DNA from: Bacteroidaceae bacterium
Lineage (GTDB): Bacteria; Bacteroidota; Bacteroidia; Bacteroidales; Bacteroidaceae
Direction: 5' to 3'
Assembly (NCBI GenBank): GCA_902362375.1
Contig: CABIVS010000002.1
Coordinates: 208,757 to 272,756 of the forward strand
DNA length: 64,000 nt
Positions 25,444 to 35,436 of this stretch are shown here, piece after piece (within the stretch, counting starts at the first letter, position 1; each line of letters starts with the position of its first letter). The position numbers and the translations under genes are program-made. The notes beneath the pieces were generated by a model that saw only the letters and a program-made list of their open reading frames with translations, made no database searches and was not told where the DNA came from.

Positions 25444-28400
25444 ATGAGACAAGCAAATTTTAGGATCTATCGAAAGATTCTGACTATTTTGTTAGTGCTG
25501 TTCTTGTCTGCAAGTGCTTATGCACAGCAAATCACAGTGAAAGGAACAGTGAAAGATCAAACGGGTGAGCCTGCAATCGGAGCCAATGTTTTGATCAAGG
25601 GAACTTCTAACGGAGTCATTACAGATGTGGATGGAAAGTTCGAGTTGTCAACTGATAAAAATGCCGTATTGGTTATAAGTTATGTTGGCTATGCAAACCA
25701 GGAAGTGCAGGTTACCGGTAAACCCTTAATGATTATTCTAAAAGAGGATTCGGAACTTCTGGATGAAGTAGTTGTGTTAGGTTACGGTGCGAATTCACGT
25801 AAGCAGGATTTGTCGGCGGCTGTAGGTGTATTGAGCAATACCGAGGAATTAACCACTCGTCCGGTCAGCTCTACAGAAAGTATGCTGCAAGGTCAGCTGG
25901 CTGGTGTCACGGTACAAGCCAACGGTGGTGACCCTACTGCTACTCCTACGATTACTATCCGTGGACAAGGTTCTTACAAACGTAAAATTGCTGGTGTTGA
26001 ACAAGGTGGGGATAACGTACTCTGGGTAGTTGACGGAGTTCCCGGCGCTCCTATTGCTTCAATGAGTGATATCGAATCTATCGTAGTATTGAAAGATGCT
26101 GCCTCTGCTGCTATCTATGGTGCGCAGTCAGGTGCAGGCGGTGTAATTTTGGTCACTACCAAAAAGGCTAAGGCAGGTACGCCCACTCTTAGTTACGAAG
26201 GTACTTATGGGATTCGTCAGGCTACAAATTTGCCGGAGCCACTGAATGCTGAGGGTGAATTAGAGATGCGTAAACGCTCTTATGCCAATGCGGATATGTC
26301 ACTTCCCGATGGTTGGGATGTGGCAAAAAATCCGTGGATTGGCACCACTCGTACCAATTGGATGGACGAGATTTTCCGTACAGCTTTTTATCAACGCCAT
26401 AACATAGCGTTGAATGTAGGTACAGAGAATTTTTCGAGTCGTTTGTCTTTCTCATTTGATAATGACGAAGGAGTATTGATCAATACTTATAATAAGAATT
26501 ATTCGATACGTTACAATGGTAAGTTCGACTTGAATAAATGGGTGTCTATCAGCGAAGATTTTGTTTGGAAAAATACGGAGAGCCGCACAAAGGATACAGA
26601 CGATGCATATACAGGTCCTGTTTTATCAGCAATCTATATGCCAGCCAGTGCTACTGTATATAATCCGTTGGATGGAACTTGGGGAGGAACCACTACTGAA
26701 GATCCTGAATACATAGCTAAGTATGGAAGCAATTTTGCAGGTGCCCATGGTGATGCTGTTAACCCGGTACGTCTGTTGAAAGCGGAAAACCGTTTTAACA
26801 GAACCAGTGATGTTTGGAGTACTACAAGTTTGCAAATAGCCAATGTACTACAGGGGTTAAAGTTTACCAGCCGTTTCACTTACAATCTGAAGAGTAATAA
26901 TTATAAAAATTTCCGTCCTATTCAGGATGAACCGGGTAAGCCCAATAACTCAAATAACATGGATATAACGAATTATCGTAGAGATGCATGGAAAACTGAG
27001 AATACGCTGACTTATGATAATACTTTCGGAAGACATACAGTAGGCGCATTGTTCTCTACTACAGCTGATCATTTTGTAACGCGCGGTCTTGATGTTAACG
27101 GTAAGAACTTTACCGATGAAAGCCCATATTTGCAATATCTGGCATATGCAGGTTCTACTTCGGCTACCGATTATATGACAGGTCCTGATGCCAATGTCTC
27201 ATTGGTGGCCCGTTTGGCTTATTCTTACGATGATCGCTATTTTGCTACGGCCTCTTGGCGTCGCGATTATGCAGGCCGTTTACCTAAAGAAAATAATTTT
27301 GGTGACTTTCCGGCAGTTACATTGGCATGGAAGATTTCTAACGAGAAGTTCTTTAAGAAAAATGATTTCATCAGTTTGCTGAAATTGCGTGCTTCTTGGG
27401 GACGTGTTGGAAACTTGGGCTCTATTAACTATAATTACAAATCGCTTTTGTTGGGAACAACGTATTGGCAGGAACAAGCTCAATATGGTGTGATGAATAA
27501 TACAACCTGGAATAATTTCGTGTATAACTCTACTGCCATGAACAAGAATCTGACATGGGAGACTTCTGAACAGTACGATTTAGGTTTGGATGTCGAAATG
27601 TTCAATAGCCGTTTGTCTTTGTCGTTCGACTACTTTGATAAGCGTACTTTTAACCTGATTCAGGAACAGACCATGGATTGGCCGAGTACTATCGGATTGG
27701 ATCCGATGTTGATTAATCAAGGTGAAGTTCGCAATCGTGGTTTTGAAATATCAGCAAACTGGAGCGATCGTATCAACAAGAATTTCTCTTATTTTGTATC
27801 AGGTAACTTTTCGTATTTGAAGAACTGGGTTTCCGACATAGGTGTGAAGAATGCCGATGGTACTCCTGGCGTATGGACTGATAGTGATTCTAAATTCCGC
27901 AATATTCCTTTTACTCGTCAGACTGCAGAGGGAGAACCTTTGAATTCGTACTATTTGATTAAGACTGCCGGTATTTTCCAGAGTGATGCCGAAGTTGCTG
28001 CCTGGAATAAGGAGCATGGTACTTATGTTACCGACTCTAATGGTAACAAAGAGTGGAAAGGCATTCAGGCAAATGCCAAAGCCGGTGACTTAAAGTTCGT
28101 AGACTACAACAATGACGGTAAGATTGATGATAAAGACCGCCAATATTGCGGTAGTGCTACTCCGAAGACAACATATGCTTTCACATTAGGAGCTACTTAT
28201 AAAAAACTGTCTGTCAGCGCTATGTTTCAGGGTGTAGGTGGTGCTCAGGCATTCTATGCTGCGAAATATATGACGTTGAGCGATGTAGATGGTAACTTTA
28301 ACCGTACAAAGGAAATTCTGAACGCCTGGAGTCCGACAAATACCTCTTCAAATATCCCCAGACTGTCAAAGAATGATCCGAATTCAAACTTCAGTACGGC

Positions 28401-28653
28401 ATCTGATTGGTATTTGGAGGATGCTTCTTATTTGCGCCTGAAAAACCTGACTGTTTCCTATGACTTATCAGGCGTATTGCAAAAGTGGTCGCATCTGAAA
28501 GAGCGCAGTAGTCGTATGTCTGTCTACTTCAGTGGTGAGAATCTCTTTACAATAACCGATTATTCGGGTATGGATCCGGAATGTGGCGGCTGGGATGCTA
28601 TGAAATATCCTGTATCCAGGGTATTCTCTTTTGGCGTGAAATTAACTTATTAA
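25444..28653 (+). CDS. SusC/RagA-family TonB-dependent transporter
   Basis: 1069 residues, signal peptide ending SAYAQQ. It has a carboxypeptidase-regulatory-like domain (VKGTVKDQTGEPAIGANVLI), the TonB-box region LDEVVVLGYG, a plug (SMLQGQLAGVTV, LWVVDGVPG, IVVLKDAASAAIYGAQSG) and an outer-membrane barrel ending in FSFGVKLTY. There is no STN domain, unlike the SusC at 13987-17565, so this one is not expected to signal through FecR. It imports the oligosaccharide captured by the SusD encoded 14 bases downstream. Confidence 0.96.
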   Translation: MRQANFRIYRKILTILLVLFLSASAYAQQITVKGTVKDQTGEPAIGANVLIKGTSNGVITDVDGKFELSTDKNAVLVISYVGYANQEVQVTGKPLMIILKEDSELLDEVVVLGYGANSRKQDLSAAVGVLSNTEELTTRPVSSTESMLQGQLAGVTVQANGGDPTATPTITIRGQGSYKRKIAGVEQGGDNVLWVVDGVPGAPIASMSDIESIVVLKDAASAAIYGAQSGAGGVILVTTKKAKAGTPTLSYEGTYGIRQATNLPEPLNAEGELEMRKRSYANADMSLPDGWDVAKNPWIGTTRTNWMDEIFRTAFYQRHNIALNVGTENFSSRLSFSFDNDEGVLINTYNKNYSIRYNGKFDLNKWVSISEDFVWKNTESRTKDTDDAYTGPVLSAIYMPASATVYNPLDGTWGGTTTEDPEYIAKYGSNFAGAHGDAVNPVRLLKAENRFNRTSDVWSTTSLQIANVLQGLKFTSRFTYNLKSNNYKNFRPIQDEPGKPNNSNNMDITNYRRDAWKTENTLTYDNTFGRHTVGALFSTTADHFVTRGLDVNGKNFTDESPYLQYLAYAGSTSATDYMTGPDANVSLVARLAYSYDDRYFATASWRRDYAGRLPKENNFGDFPAVTLAWKISNEKFFKKNDFISLLKLRASWGRVGNLGSINYNYKSLLLGTTYWQEQAQYGVMNNTTWNNFVYNSTAMNKNLTWETSEQYDLGLDVEMFNSRLSLSFDYFDKRTFNLIQEQTMDWPSTIGLDPMLINQGEVRNRGFEISANWSDRINKNFSYFVSGNFSYLKNWVSDIGVKNADGTPGVWTDSDSKFRNIPFTRQTAEGEPLNSYYLIKTAGIFQSDAEVAAWNKEHGTYVTDSNGNKEWKGIQANAKAGDLKFVDYNNDGKIDDKDRQYCGSATPKTTYAFTLGATYKKLSVSAMFQGVGGAQAFYAAKYMTLSDVDGNFNRTKEILNAWSPTNTSSNIPRLSKNDPNSNFSTASDWYLEDASYLRLKNLTVSYDLSGVLQKWSHLKERSSRMSVYFSGENLFTITDYSGMDPECGGWDAMKYPVSRVFSFGVKLTY

Positions 28654-28667
28654 TAAAAACAGAGATT

Positions 28668-30302
28668 ATGAAAAAATATATACCATTATTGGCTTTATCG
28701 GCCTTGTCATTATGCTCTTGCGCCGACTTTCTGGATGTGCAACCGGAAGGAAATCCTGCTACTACATCCTATTTTTTGAATGATGAACAAGCAATTGATG
28801 CCATCGACGGACTTTATGCGCCTATCCATCAGGAAAAGGGCTTCGGACGTGAATTGTTTTGGGAACAAGGGGCAGCCTGCGATATTGTTTGGGCTAAGAC
28901 ACGCGGTTACAATTCATTGGCAACATTTGACTATACCGGTAATGAAGATCCTATTAAGGGAGGATTTGATTTATTCTATCAAAATATGGCTCGTTCCAAC
29001 TGGATTATCAAGCAGTTGCTTGACAAAGAGAAGAAAAGTGGATTGAGCGCAATAGAACATCGTAGCTTGGGCGAAGCCTTTTTTATGCGTGGCATGGCCC
29101 ATTTCTGGATTGCTTACCGTTACGGAACGAAAGAACAGGGAGTTCCTTTCGTACGCTACGAAGATTTTGAGGGGGACTATGATAATTCTATTCCTCCACA
29201 GCAGGCCTCTGTAATCGATGACTATAAGTATATTATAGAAGATATGGATAAAGCTATCTCTTATTTGCCTAAATTTGAGGAATATACAGATGACGATAAA
29301 GGGCGTCCGCATAAAGCTGCCGCTGTGGCTTACAAGGCTAAAGTATATGCTTATTGGGCTACTTGGGATGCAACCCAGTGGAATAATGTGATTACTATGG
29401 TTAATTCATTGGAAACTGATTATAACCGTGACTTGGCTGACACTTTTGCTGAAATATTCTCTTCTGATTTTAAAGATTTTTGGAACAAGGAGTATATTTG
29501 GTCTATTCCTTCCAACGGCGGTTCTTCCGGTGGTGGTGTTGAATTTGTAGGTGTGATTCTGGAAGACAAAGGTTGGGGTGTGTATAACGGCTGGGGACAG
29601 ATTAAGCCATCTTATGATATTTATGAAGAGATGGTGAAAGACGGTGTAGGTAATGAACGTCTGGTACGTTCCATTTTGGAATATAATCAGGAATTCCAGT
29701 TCTTTGGCGAAAAACGTAAGTTCTATTCTGATACGAACCTGGATGTAGGTTTCCAAATCAATAAGTATATGGATCCCTTTAAGCATAAGGATGCCGATAA
29801 AGAGGGGTATGTAAACACGAATGGAAACTGGCCGACTGCCCGTATAAACTTCCCGTTGATTCGTTTTGCTGAAATGTTGCTGTTCCGCGCGGAGGCTTAT
29901 CTGATGACAGACCAACCGGGTAAAGCCAAAGAGGACTTGAACCGTATTCGCAAACGGTCTAACCTGACAGAATTGACTGAAAACCCTACTATGGCGGATT
30001 TGTATCACGAACGCCGTTGTGAATTAGCTTTTGAATATACCGACCATTTGTTCGACCTCAAGCGTTGGCATCGTTCTTCAAATGCTGAAATTAAACAACT
30101 GGCAGAGAAGGAACTGAACGCCAGTCCACGTATCCGTAAGTATGCAGACCGTTCTAATCCTGAATCCAGCTTTACTATAGAACCTTATGGTGACTATAAG
30201 GTAAAGAGTACTTATAAAGATTATATGATGGTATTCCCATATCCGTATGACCAGATAACTAAGTCTAATGGTAAGTTGAAACAGAATGACGGCTATAATT
30301 AA
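28668..30302 (+). CDS. SusD/RagB-family outer-membrane lipoprotein
   Basis: 544 residues from the ATG at 28668; the open frame extends upstream into SusC, but this ATG gives the signal MKKYIPLLALSALSLCSC with a lipobox. Family features are the CADFLDVQPEGN start, the HRSLGEAFFMRGMAHFWIAYRYG helix and the LYHERRCELAFEYTDHLFDLKRW signature. It is the surface partner of the preceding SusC. The ligand is inferred from the following enzymes to be a mannose- and phosphate-containing glycan. Confidence 0.95.
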   Translation: MKKYIPLLALSALSLCSCADFLDVQPEGNPATTSYFLNDEQAIDAIDGLYAPIHQEKGFGRELFWEQGAACDIVWAKTRGYNSLATFDYTGNEDPIKGGFDLFYQNMARSNWIIKQLLDKEKKSGLSAIEHRSLGEAFFMRGMAHFWIAYRYGTKEQGVPFVRYEDFEGDYDNSIPPQQASVIDDYKYIIEDMDKAISYLPKFEEYTDDDKGRPHKAAAVAYKAKVYAYWATWDATQWNNVITMVNSLETDYNRDLADTFAEIFSSDFKDFWNKEYIWSIPSNGGSSGGGVEFVGVILEDKGWGVYNGWGQIKPSYDIYEEMVKDGVGNERLVRSILEYNQEFQFFGEKRKFYSDTNLDVGFQINKYMDPFKHKDADKEGYVNTNGNWPTARINFPLIRFAEMLLFRAEAYLMTDQPGKAKEDLNRIRKRSNLTELTENPTMADLYHERRCELAFEYTDHLFDLKRWHRSSNAEIKQLAEKELNASPRIRKYADRSNPESSFTIEPYGDYKVKSTYKDYMMVFPYPYDQITKSNGKLKQNDGYN

Positions 30303-30348
30303 TCTTTCTTTTTGAAAGATATCCATCATGAAATAGAACATTAGTCTG

Positions 30349-30392
30349 ATCTGCAAGGATTGACATCCCAAAAGGTAGCAATCCTTGCAGAT
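30349..30392 (+). terminator. Hairpin between susD-like and GH92 genes
   Basis: A perfect 13-bp stem (ATCTGCAAGGATT at 30349-30361 with 30380-30392) and 18-base loop. It is followed by AAAACTTT rather than a T-run, so it is more likely a partial terminator, or an RNA-processing or stability element that sets SusC/D expression above that of the downstream enzymes. Confidence 0.65.
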
Positions 30393-30415
30393 AAAACTTT
30401 CAAACATGTAATTTG

Positions 30416-33349
30416 ATGAAATTTAAAATTCTTACATGTGCAGTCATTGCATTTTTTGTTTTCAGTTCTTGTTCGTCCGGTAAACAATCCCCTGTTGACT
30501 ATGTCGATCCCTTTATAGGGACGGGGTTTCATGGTCATACTTATCCGGGTGCAACCGTTCCTTTCGGTGGGGTACAATTGAGTCCCGACACCCGTGCCGG
30601 AAACTGGGATGCTTGTGCGGGATATCATTACAGTGATACTACTTTAAAAGGCTTTTCGCATACTCATCTTAGCGGAACGGGATGTATTGATCTGGGCGAC
30701 ATACTGTTTCGTCCCACCACTCAAAGACCTGACTTAACTGCGGAAGGAAGCATTTGCCGGCCGGCAGCTTTTTCCCACAAAGATGAGAAGGCATCAGCTG
30801 GATATTATTCGGTACTGCTGAAGGATGAAGGGATAAAAGCCGAATTGACCGCAACTACTCATGTCGGTGTGCACCGGTACACATTTCCTTCTGCCAACCC
30901 TGTGACTATGATCATTGATTTAGCTCATTTGCTTGATAATGAATATATTTATGAAGCCGAGTTAGAACAGACGGCTTCCAATGAAATTGCAGGAATGAGA
31001 AGAACTAGAGGTTGGACAGATAACCAATATGTTTATTTTGTTGCTCGGTTCTCGAAACCTTTTCAAACTGTTGGTTTTGTACAGGATAGAAAGATGTTTT
31101 CTGCTGAGGCTAAATTGACCGGCACGGATTTGCAAGCCGTTCTTACGTTTGACGATAAAGACAGTGAGCCTGTTATAGCCAAAGTAGGACTATCCATAGT
31201 CAGTGTGGACAACGCGCGTGAGAACCTTGACGCTGAAGTAAAAGATTTCAATTTTGACGCAGTGCGTGCTGCCGCCCGTAGTGCTTGGGAACAGGCACTT
31301 TCATCCATTACTGTGGAGGGAGGCAATATAGACGATTTGAAGAACTTCTATACCGCTATGTATCACGCTATGGTTGTGCCCGATGTCGTGAGTGATGTCA
31401 ACGGTGAATTTCGCCGGCACAATATGGAGATAGGTCAGTTGTCTAAAGGTAAAGTGCAATATTCCACTTTTTCCCTTTGGGATACTTTCCGTGCGTGGAA
31501 TCCCTTGATGACGCTGATTGATACTACATTGGTCACTAATATGATCGATTCTTATCTTGATATTTACGATGCTTCAGGTGAACTTCCCATCTGGCCGCTT
31601 TCTGCCGGAGAAACGGGAACTATGATCGGATACCATTCGGTTTCTGTTATTGCTGATGCCTACTTGAAGGGAATCAGAGGCTTTGATGCGGAAAAAGCAT
31701 TGGAAGCAATGATTGTTTCTTCTGAGAAGAATAAGAAAGGTGCGGATTACTATATAAAATATGGCTTTATTCCTTCGAACATTAAAAAAGAATCCATATC
31801 TTGTCTGTTGGAATTTGCTTATGATGACTGGTGTATTGCACGTATGGCACAGGAGATGGGAAAAGAAGATATTTGTCAAAAGTACATGGAGCGTTCGCAG
31901 AACTATATCAACGTATTTGATGGTTCTACAAAGTTTTTCCGCCCCAAACGGATGGATGGTAATTGGGAAACGCCATTCAATCCTGTTGAAGTGGGACGTG
32001 CCTATACCGAAGCTACTGCCTGGCAATATCGTTTTTTCGCCCCTCACGATGTGAACGGAATGGCACAACTGTTCGGAGGAGAGGAAGAGTTTATCACTGC
32101 GCTTGATTCTATTTTTACTGTAGAATCGGGTGTGCAAGGTGACCTTGTGGATATTACCGGCCTGATAGGGCAATATGTTCATGGGAATGAGCCGAGTCAT
32201 CACATCGCTTATTTGTATGATTATGTAGGACAGCCTTGGAAGACACAAGAGATGACACGCCGGTTGCTTCATGAAATGTATAAGCCTGTGCCCGGGGGAA
32301 TCATAGGTAATGAAGACTGCGGGCAGATGTCTGCCTGGTACATACTATCCAGTCTGGGTATCTATTCTGTATGTCCCGGAAGTAATGAATTTGCGCTGAC
32401 CAGTCCTCTGTTCGAGAAAGCGGTTGTCAATTTGGCAAACGGAAAGACGCTGACTATTCTTGCCAACAACCCGAAGAAGAATATTTATATCAGTAAAGTA
32501 GAGCTGAACGGCAAGCGGATAGATACCAATTTCATCACTTATGCACAACTGATGGAAGGTGGTGAACTTCGTTTTACTTTAACCGATACACCGGATAAGA
32601 CCCGGGGAATTTCAGCAGAGGCCGCTCCTTATTCCTATACCCGCGAAAATGTGGTGTCCATTCCTTATGTGGATAGGGATCTGAACCTCTTTATGGATAA
32701 AACAGAAATCACTCTTGCTACGGCAACCGCAGGAGCCGGAATCCGGTACACGTTGGACGGAAGTGAGCCGACAGAGTCATCTCCGCTTTCCGAGAAACCA
32801 TTCGAGTTGGATAAGACCACTCAGATAAAGGCAAAGGGATTTAAGGAAGGTTTTCGCCCGAGCAAAGTCTTGTCTATTCAGGCTACCAAAGCCGAATTGA
32901 AAGCTGCACTTCCGGTGAATCCCACTTTAAACGGTACTTCTTATAAGTATTTCGAGGGTACATATCAGAAAGTGGCGGATATTGAAAAGACACCTTTGCT
33001 TGAAACGGGCATCATGTCGGAACCTTCCATCAAGGATGCCAAACAGGAAGATCACTTTGGTTATATATTTACCGGGCTTATCAACGTCCCCGAAGATGGA
33101 GTCTATACTTTTCAGACACGCTCGGACGACGGCAGTGTTTTGTATATAGACAATGAACAGGTGGTGAATAACGACGGTTCTCATGCCGCCATTCCTGCTA
33201 CCGGACGTATTGCTTTAAGAAAAGGTTTTCATCCTTACAAACTCTATTATTTTGAAGATTATGAAGGCGAACATCTCAGTTGGGCGTGGAAACTTCCTTC
33301 TGCAGAAGAGTTTGAACCTGTTCCTGCTTCAACTTTATATGTGAAATAA
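30416..33349 (+). CDS. GH92 alpha-1,2-mannosidase-type lipoprotein with CHB_HEX_C and PA14-like domains
   Basis: About 977 residues from the ATG at 30416; lipobox in VFSSCSS. The GH92 fold is recognized from VDPFIGTGFHGHTYPGATVP, GFSHTHLSGTGC, and the GNEDCGQMSAWYILSSLG block near the end of the catalytic part (about residue 620). GH92 enzymes are calcium-dependent exo-alpha-mannosidases, mostly alpha-1,2 but also 1,3 and phospho-linked types. Two appended modules follow: a chitobiase-C-like segment (YTLDGSEPTESS) and a PA14-like module (GVYTFQTRSDDGSVLYID). The PA14-like tail is closely related to the tail of the phosphatase at 40849-42306. Confidence 0.93.
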   Translation: MKFKILTCAVIAFFVFSSCSSGKQSPVDYVDPFIGTGFHGHTYPGATVPFGGVQLSPDTRAGNWDACAGYHYSDTTLKGFSHTHLSGTGCIDLGDILFRPTTQRPDLTAEGSICRPAAFSHKDEKASAGYYSVLLKDEGIKAELTATTHVGVHRYTFPSANPVTMIIDLAHLLDNEYIYEAELEQTASNEIAGMRRTRGWTDNQYVYFVARFSKPFQTVGFVQDRKMFSAEAKLTGTDLQAVLTFDDKDSEPVIAKVGLSIVSVDNARENLDAEVKDFNFDAVRAAARSAWEQALSSITVEGGNIDDLKNFYTAMYHAMVVPDVVSDVNGEFRRHNMEIGQLSKGKVQYSTFSLWDTFRAWNPLMTLIDTTLVTNMIDSYLDIYDASGELPIWPLSAGETGTMIGYHSVSVIADAYLKGIRGFDAEKALEAMIVSSEKNKKGADYYIKYGFIPSNIKKESISCLLEFAYDDWCIARMAQEMGKEDICQKYMERSQNYINVFDGSTKFFRPKRMDGNWETPFNPVEVGRAYTEATAWQYRFFAPHDVNGMAQLFGGEEEFITALDSIFTVESGVQGDLVDITGLIGQYVHGNEPSHHIAYLYDYVGQPWKTQEMTRRLLHEMYKPVPGGIIGNEDCGQMSAWYILSSLGIYSVCPGSNEFALTSPLFEKAVVNLANGKTLTILANNPKKNIYISKVELNGKRIDTNFITYAQLMEGGELRFTLTDTPDKTRGISAEAAPYSYTRENVVSIPYVDRDLNLFMDKTEITLATATAGAGIRYTLDGSEPTESSPLSEKPFELDKTTQIKAKGFKEGFRPSKVLSIQATKAELKAALPVNPTLNGTSYKYFEGTYQKVADIEKTPLLETGIMSEPSIKDAKQEDHFGYIFTGLINVPEDGVYTFQTRSDDGSVLYIDNEQVVNNDGSHAAIPATGRIALRKGFHPYKLYYFEDYEGEHLSWAWKLPSAEEFEPVPASTLYVK

Positions 33350-33363
33350 TAAACAATACTACC

Positions 33364-34227
33364 ATGAAAAAAATAGCTTTTTTATCTTTGCTAATACTTG
33401 GTGCATCATGCAGCCAAGTGAAACAGCAGCCTACCAAGCCTGCACCAATCAATGTAATGTCATTCAACATTCGTTATGACAACCCGGAAGACAGTCTGGA
33501 CAATTGGAAATTCAGGAAGGACCGTGCGGCTAATGCTGTCCGATTCTACGATGTCGATGTATTGGGCACGCAAGAAGTGCTTCATAATCAATTGGAAGAC
33601 CTCAAGCAGCGCTTGCCGGAGTACGGAGTCGTAGGTGTAGGCCGTGAGGATGGAAAGGAGAAAGGAGAGTATAGTGCTCTTTGGTATAAGAAGAATCGTT
33701 TTGATTTACTTGATTCGGGATATTTTTGGTTGAGCGAAACGCCCGAAGTGCCCGGTTCTAAAGGATGGGATGGTGCTTGCGAACGTATCGCTTCGTGGGC
33801 GAAACTGAAGGACAAGACTTCCGGCAAGGAATTCTTTGCCTTGAACACTCATCTGGACCATGTAGGCGTGGTGGCACGGCGCGAAGGAATCAGCCTTATG
33901 CTGGACAGAGTGAACCAATTGAGTGGCGGACTGCCGGTGATTGTTACAGGGGATTTCAATTCGGAACCGGAATCGGATGTCATCAAGCACGTGACTGATC
34001 CTGCTAATCCGGAACATCTGACGGATGCTCGTCTTGCGTCGCCTGTTGTTTACGGTCCGGCATGGAGTTTTCACGACTTCGGCAAGATTCCTTATCAGCA
34101 TCGCCCGTTGATTGACTATGTGTTCGTTCGCAATGGATTCGATGTGCTTAGATATGGTGTACTCGCCGAAACGGAAAATGAGGCTTTTCTGTCAGACCAT
34201 GCACCGGTTTTAGTGACAGTTGAATGA
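33364..34227 (+). CDS. Endonuclease/exonuclease/phosphatase (EEP)-family phosphodiesterase lipoprotein
   Basis: 287 residues, lipobox in LGASCSQ. The EEP metal and catalytic motifs are complete and in order: VMSFNIRYDN, GTQEVL (metal Glu), LNTHLDHVG, TGDFNSEP and LSDHAPV. Although the superfamily includes DNases, secreted Bacteroidota members next to mannosidases act on sugar phosphates or phosphodiesters. A mannose-phosphate or phosphoethanolamine bond is therefore the likely target here. It starts 14 bases after GH92 and is probably cotranscribed. Confidence 0.9.
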   Translation: MKKIAFLSLLILGASCSQVKQQPTKPAPINVMSFNIRYDNPEDSLDNWKFRKDRAANAVRFYDVDVLGTQEVLHNQLEDLKQRLPEYGVVGVGREDGKEKGEYSALWYKKNRFDLLDSGYFWLSETPEVPGSKGWDGACERIASWAKLKDKTSGKEFFALNTHLDHVGVVARREGISLMLDRVNQLSGGLPVIVTGDFNSEPESDVIKHVTDPANPEHLTDARLASPVVYGPAWSFHDFGKIPYQHRPLIDYVFVRNGFDVLRYGVLAETENEAFLSDHAPVLVTVE

Positions 34228-34266
34228 GAGTTTTAAATTGTACAAAAGAAATTATTGATAAAAATA

Positions 34267-35415
34267 ATGACAATGAAGAAGATGTGGAAAAACTGCATAT
34301 TGGCAGTATTGGTAGTTGTATTATTGCCTGCCTGCGCATTTGCGCAAGATCGTCGTGACAAGGAACAAACGTATGTGTTGGAACATCCTTATGAAGTAAC
34401 CAAGATAGCTCCGCCCAAAGGAAAGAAGATTAAAAATGTTATTCTGATGATTGGTGACGGCATGAGTCTTATGCATGTTTATTCTGCATGGACTGCCAAC
34501 CGTGGAAAGTTGTATCTGGATAATTGCCAGACAGTAGGTCTTTCTAAGACTTACTGCTCCAATAAACTGATTACTGACTCCGGTGCAGGTGGTACTGCGT
34601 TGGCTACCGGACACAAGACGAATTATCATGCCGTAGGCGTAGATACGGAAGGACGTCCCTTGAAGTCGTTGGTGGATTATGCTGCCGCAAAAGGCAAATC
34701 AACCGGTATAGCAGTGACCTGCCGTCTTTGGGACGCTACTCCTGCCGACTTCTGCTGTCACAATAAAGATAGGGATGCCGAAGCGGAGATTGTGACGGAT
34801 TATGTGAATTGCGGCGTGGATTACGCTTTTGGCGGTGGTGCCAAGCTTTTCGAAAATCGTGAAGACGGTCGCAGTCTGTTTGAGGAACTGCGTGCCAATG
34901 GTTATCAGACTCCTCGCAGTTGGGAGGAATTGGCAGGTATAAAGAGCGGAAAAGTATTTGCTGTTCCTTATCCGGTAGACACCCCGCTTCCGGCAGAACG
35001 CGGTGATCTCCTTGCACGCGCTTCGCTGAAAGGCATCGAGTTGCTGAACCAGAACAAGAATGGTTTCTTCATGATGATAGAAGGCTCACAGTTGGACGAT
35101 TACGGTCACTTTAACGACCTTGACTTGTTGATGCAGGAAACGCATGACTTCGACCGTACGATCGGTGCTATTTACAAATGGGCTGCCGAAGATGGAGAGA
35201 CGTTGGTGGTAGTTACCGCCGACCATGAAACCGGTGGACTTACGTTGGTGGACGGTGACTTGCAGGAAGGTAAGATTGTATGTAAGTTCTCTACGGGTGG
35301 TCATAGTGGCGTGATGGTTCCGGTCTATGCTTTTGGTCCCGGAGCCGAAGAATTCACCGGTATTTATGAGAATACTGCTGTTTGCGACAAAATAAAGAAA
35401 TTACTCGGTCTATAA
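34267..35415 (+). CDS. Alkaline phosphatase (PhoA-type fold), exported
   Basis: About 382 residues from the ATG at 34267 (another at 34273). The signal contains LLPACAFAQ, which could be a lipobox or a signal peptidase I site. Family motifs are NVILMIGDGMSL (first metal Asp), ITDSGAGGTALATG with the nucleophilic Ser, ITCRLWDATPADF-like and TADHETGGLTL with metal ligands, and a late GGHSG His. It hydrolyses phosphomonoesters in the periplasm or at the surface. Within this gene set it may remove phosphate left by phospholipase or EEP cleavage. It is shorter than E. coli PhoA but typical for Bacteroidota. Confidence 0.92.
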   Translation: MTMKKMWKNCILAVLVVVLLPACAFAQDRRDKEQTYVLEHPYEVTKIAPPKGKKIKNVILMIGDGMSLMHVYSAWTANRGKLYLDNCQTVGLSKTYCSNKLITDSGAGGTALATGHKTNYHAVGVDTEGRPLKSLVDYAAAKGKSTGIAVTCRLWDATPADFCCHNKDRDAEAEIVTDYVNCGVDYAFGGGAKLFENREDGRSLFEELRANGYQTPRSWEELAGIKSGKVFAVPYPVDTPLPAERGDLLARASLKGIELLNQNKNGFFMMIEGSQLDDYGHFNDLDLLMQETHDFDRTIGAIYKWAAEDGETLVVVTADHETGGLTLVDGDLQEGKIVCKFSTGGHSGVMVPVYAFGPGAEEFTGIYENTAVCDKIKKLLGL

Positions 35416-35436
35416 ATTCATAAACAACTATTTCCC

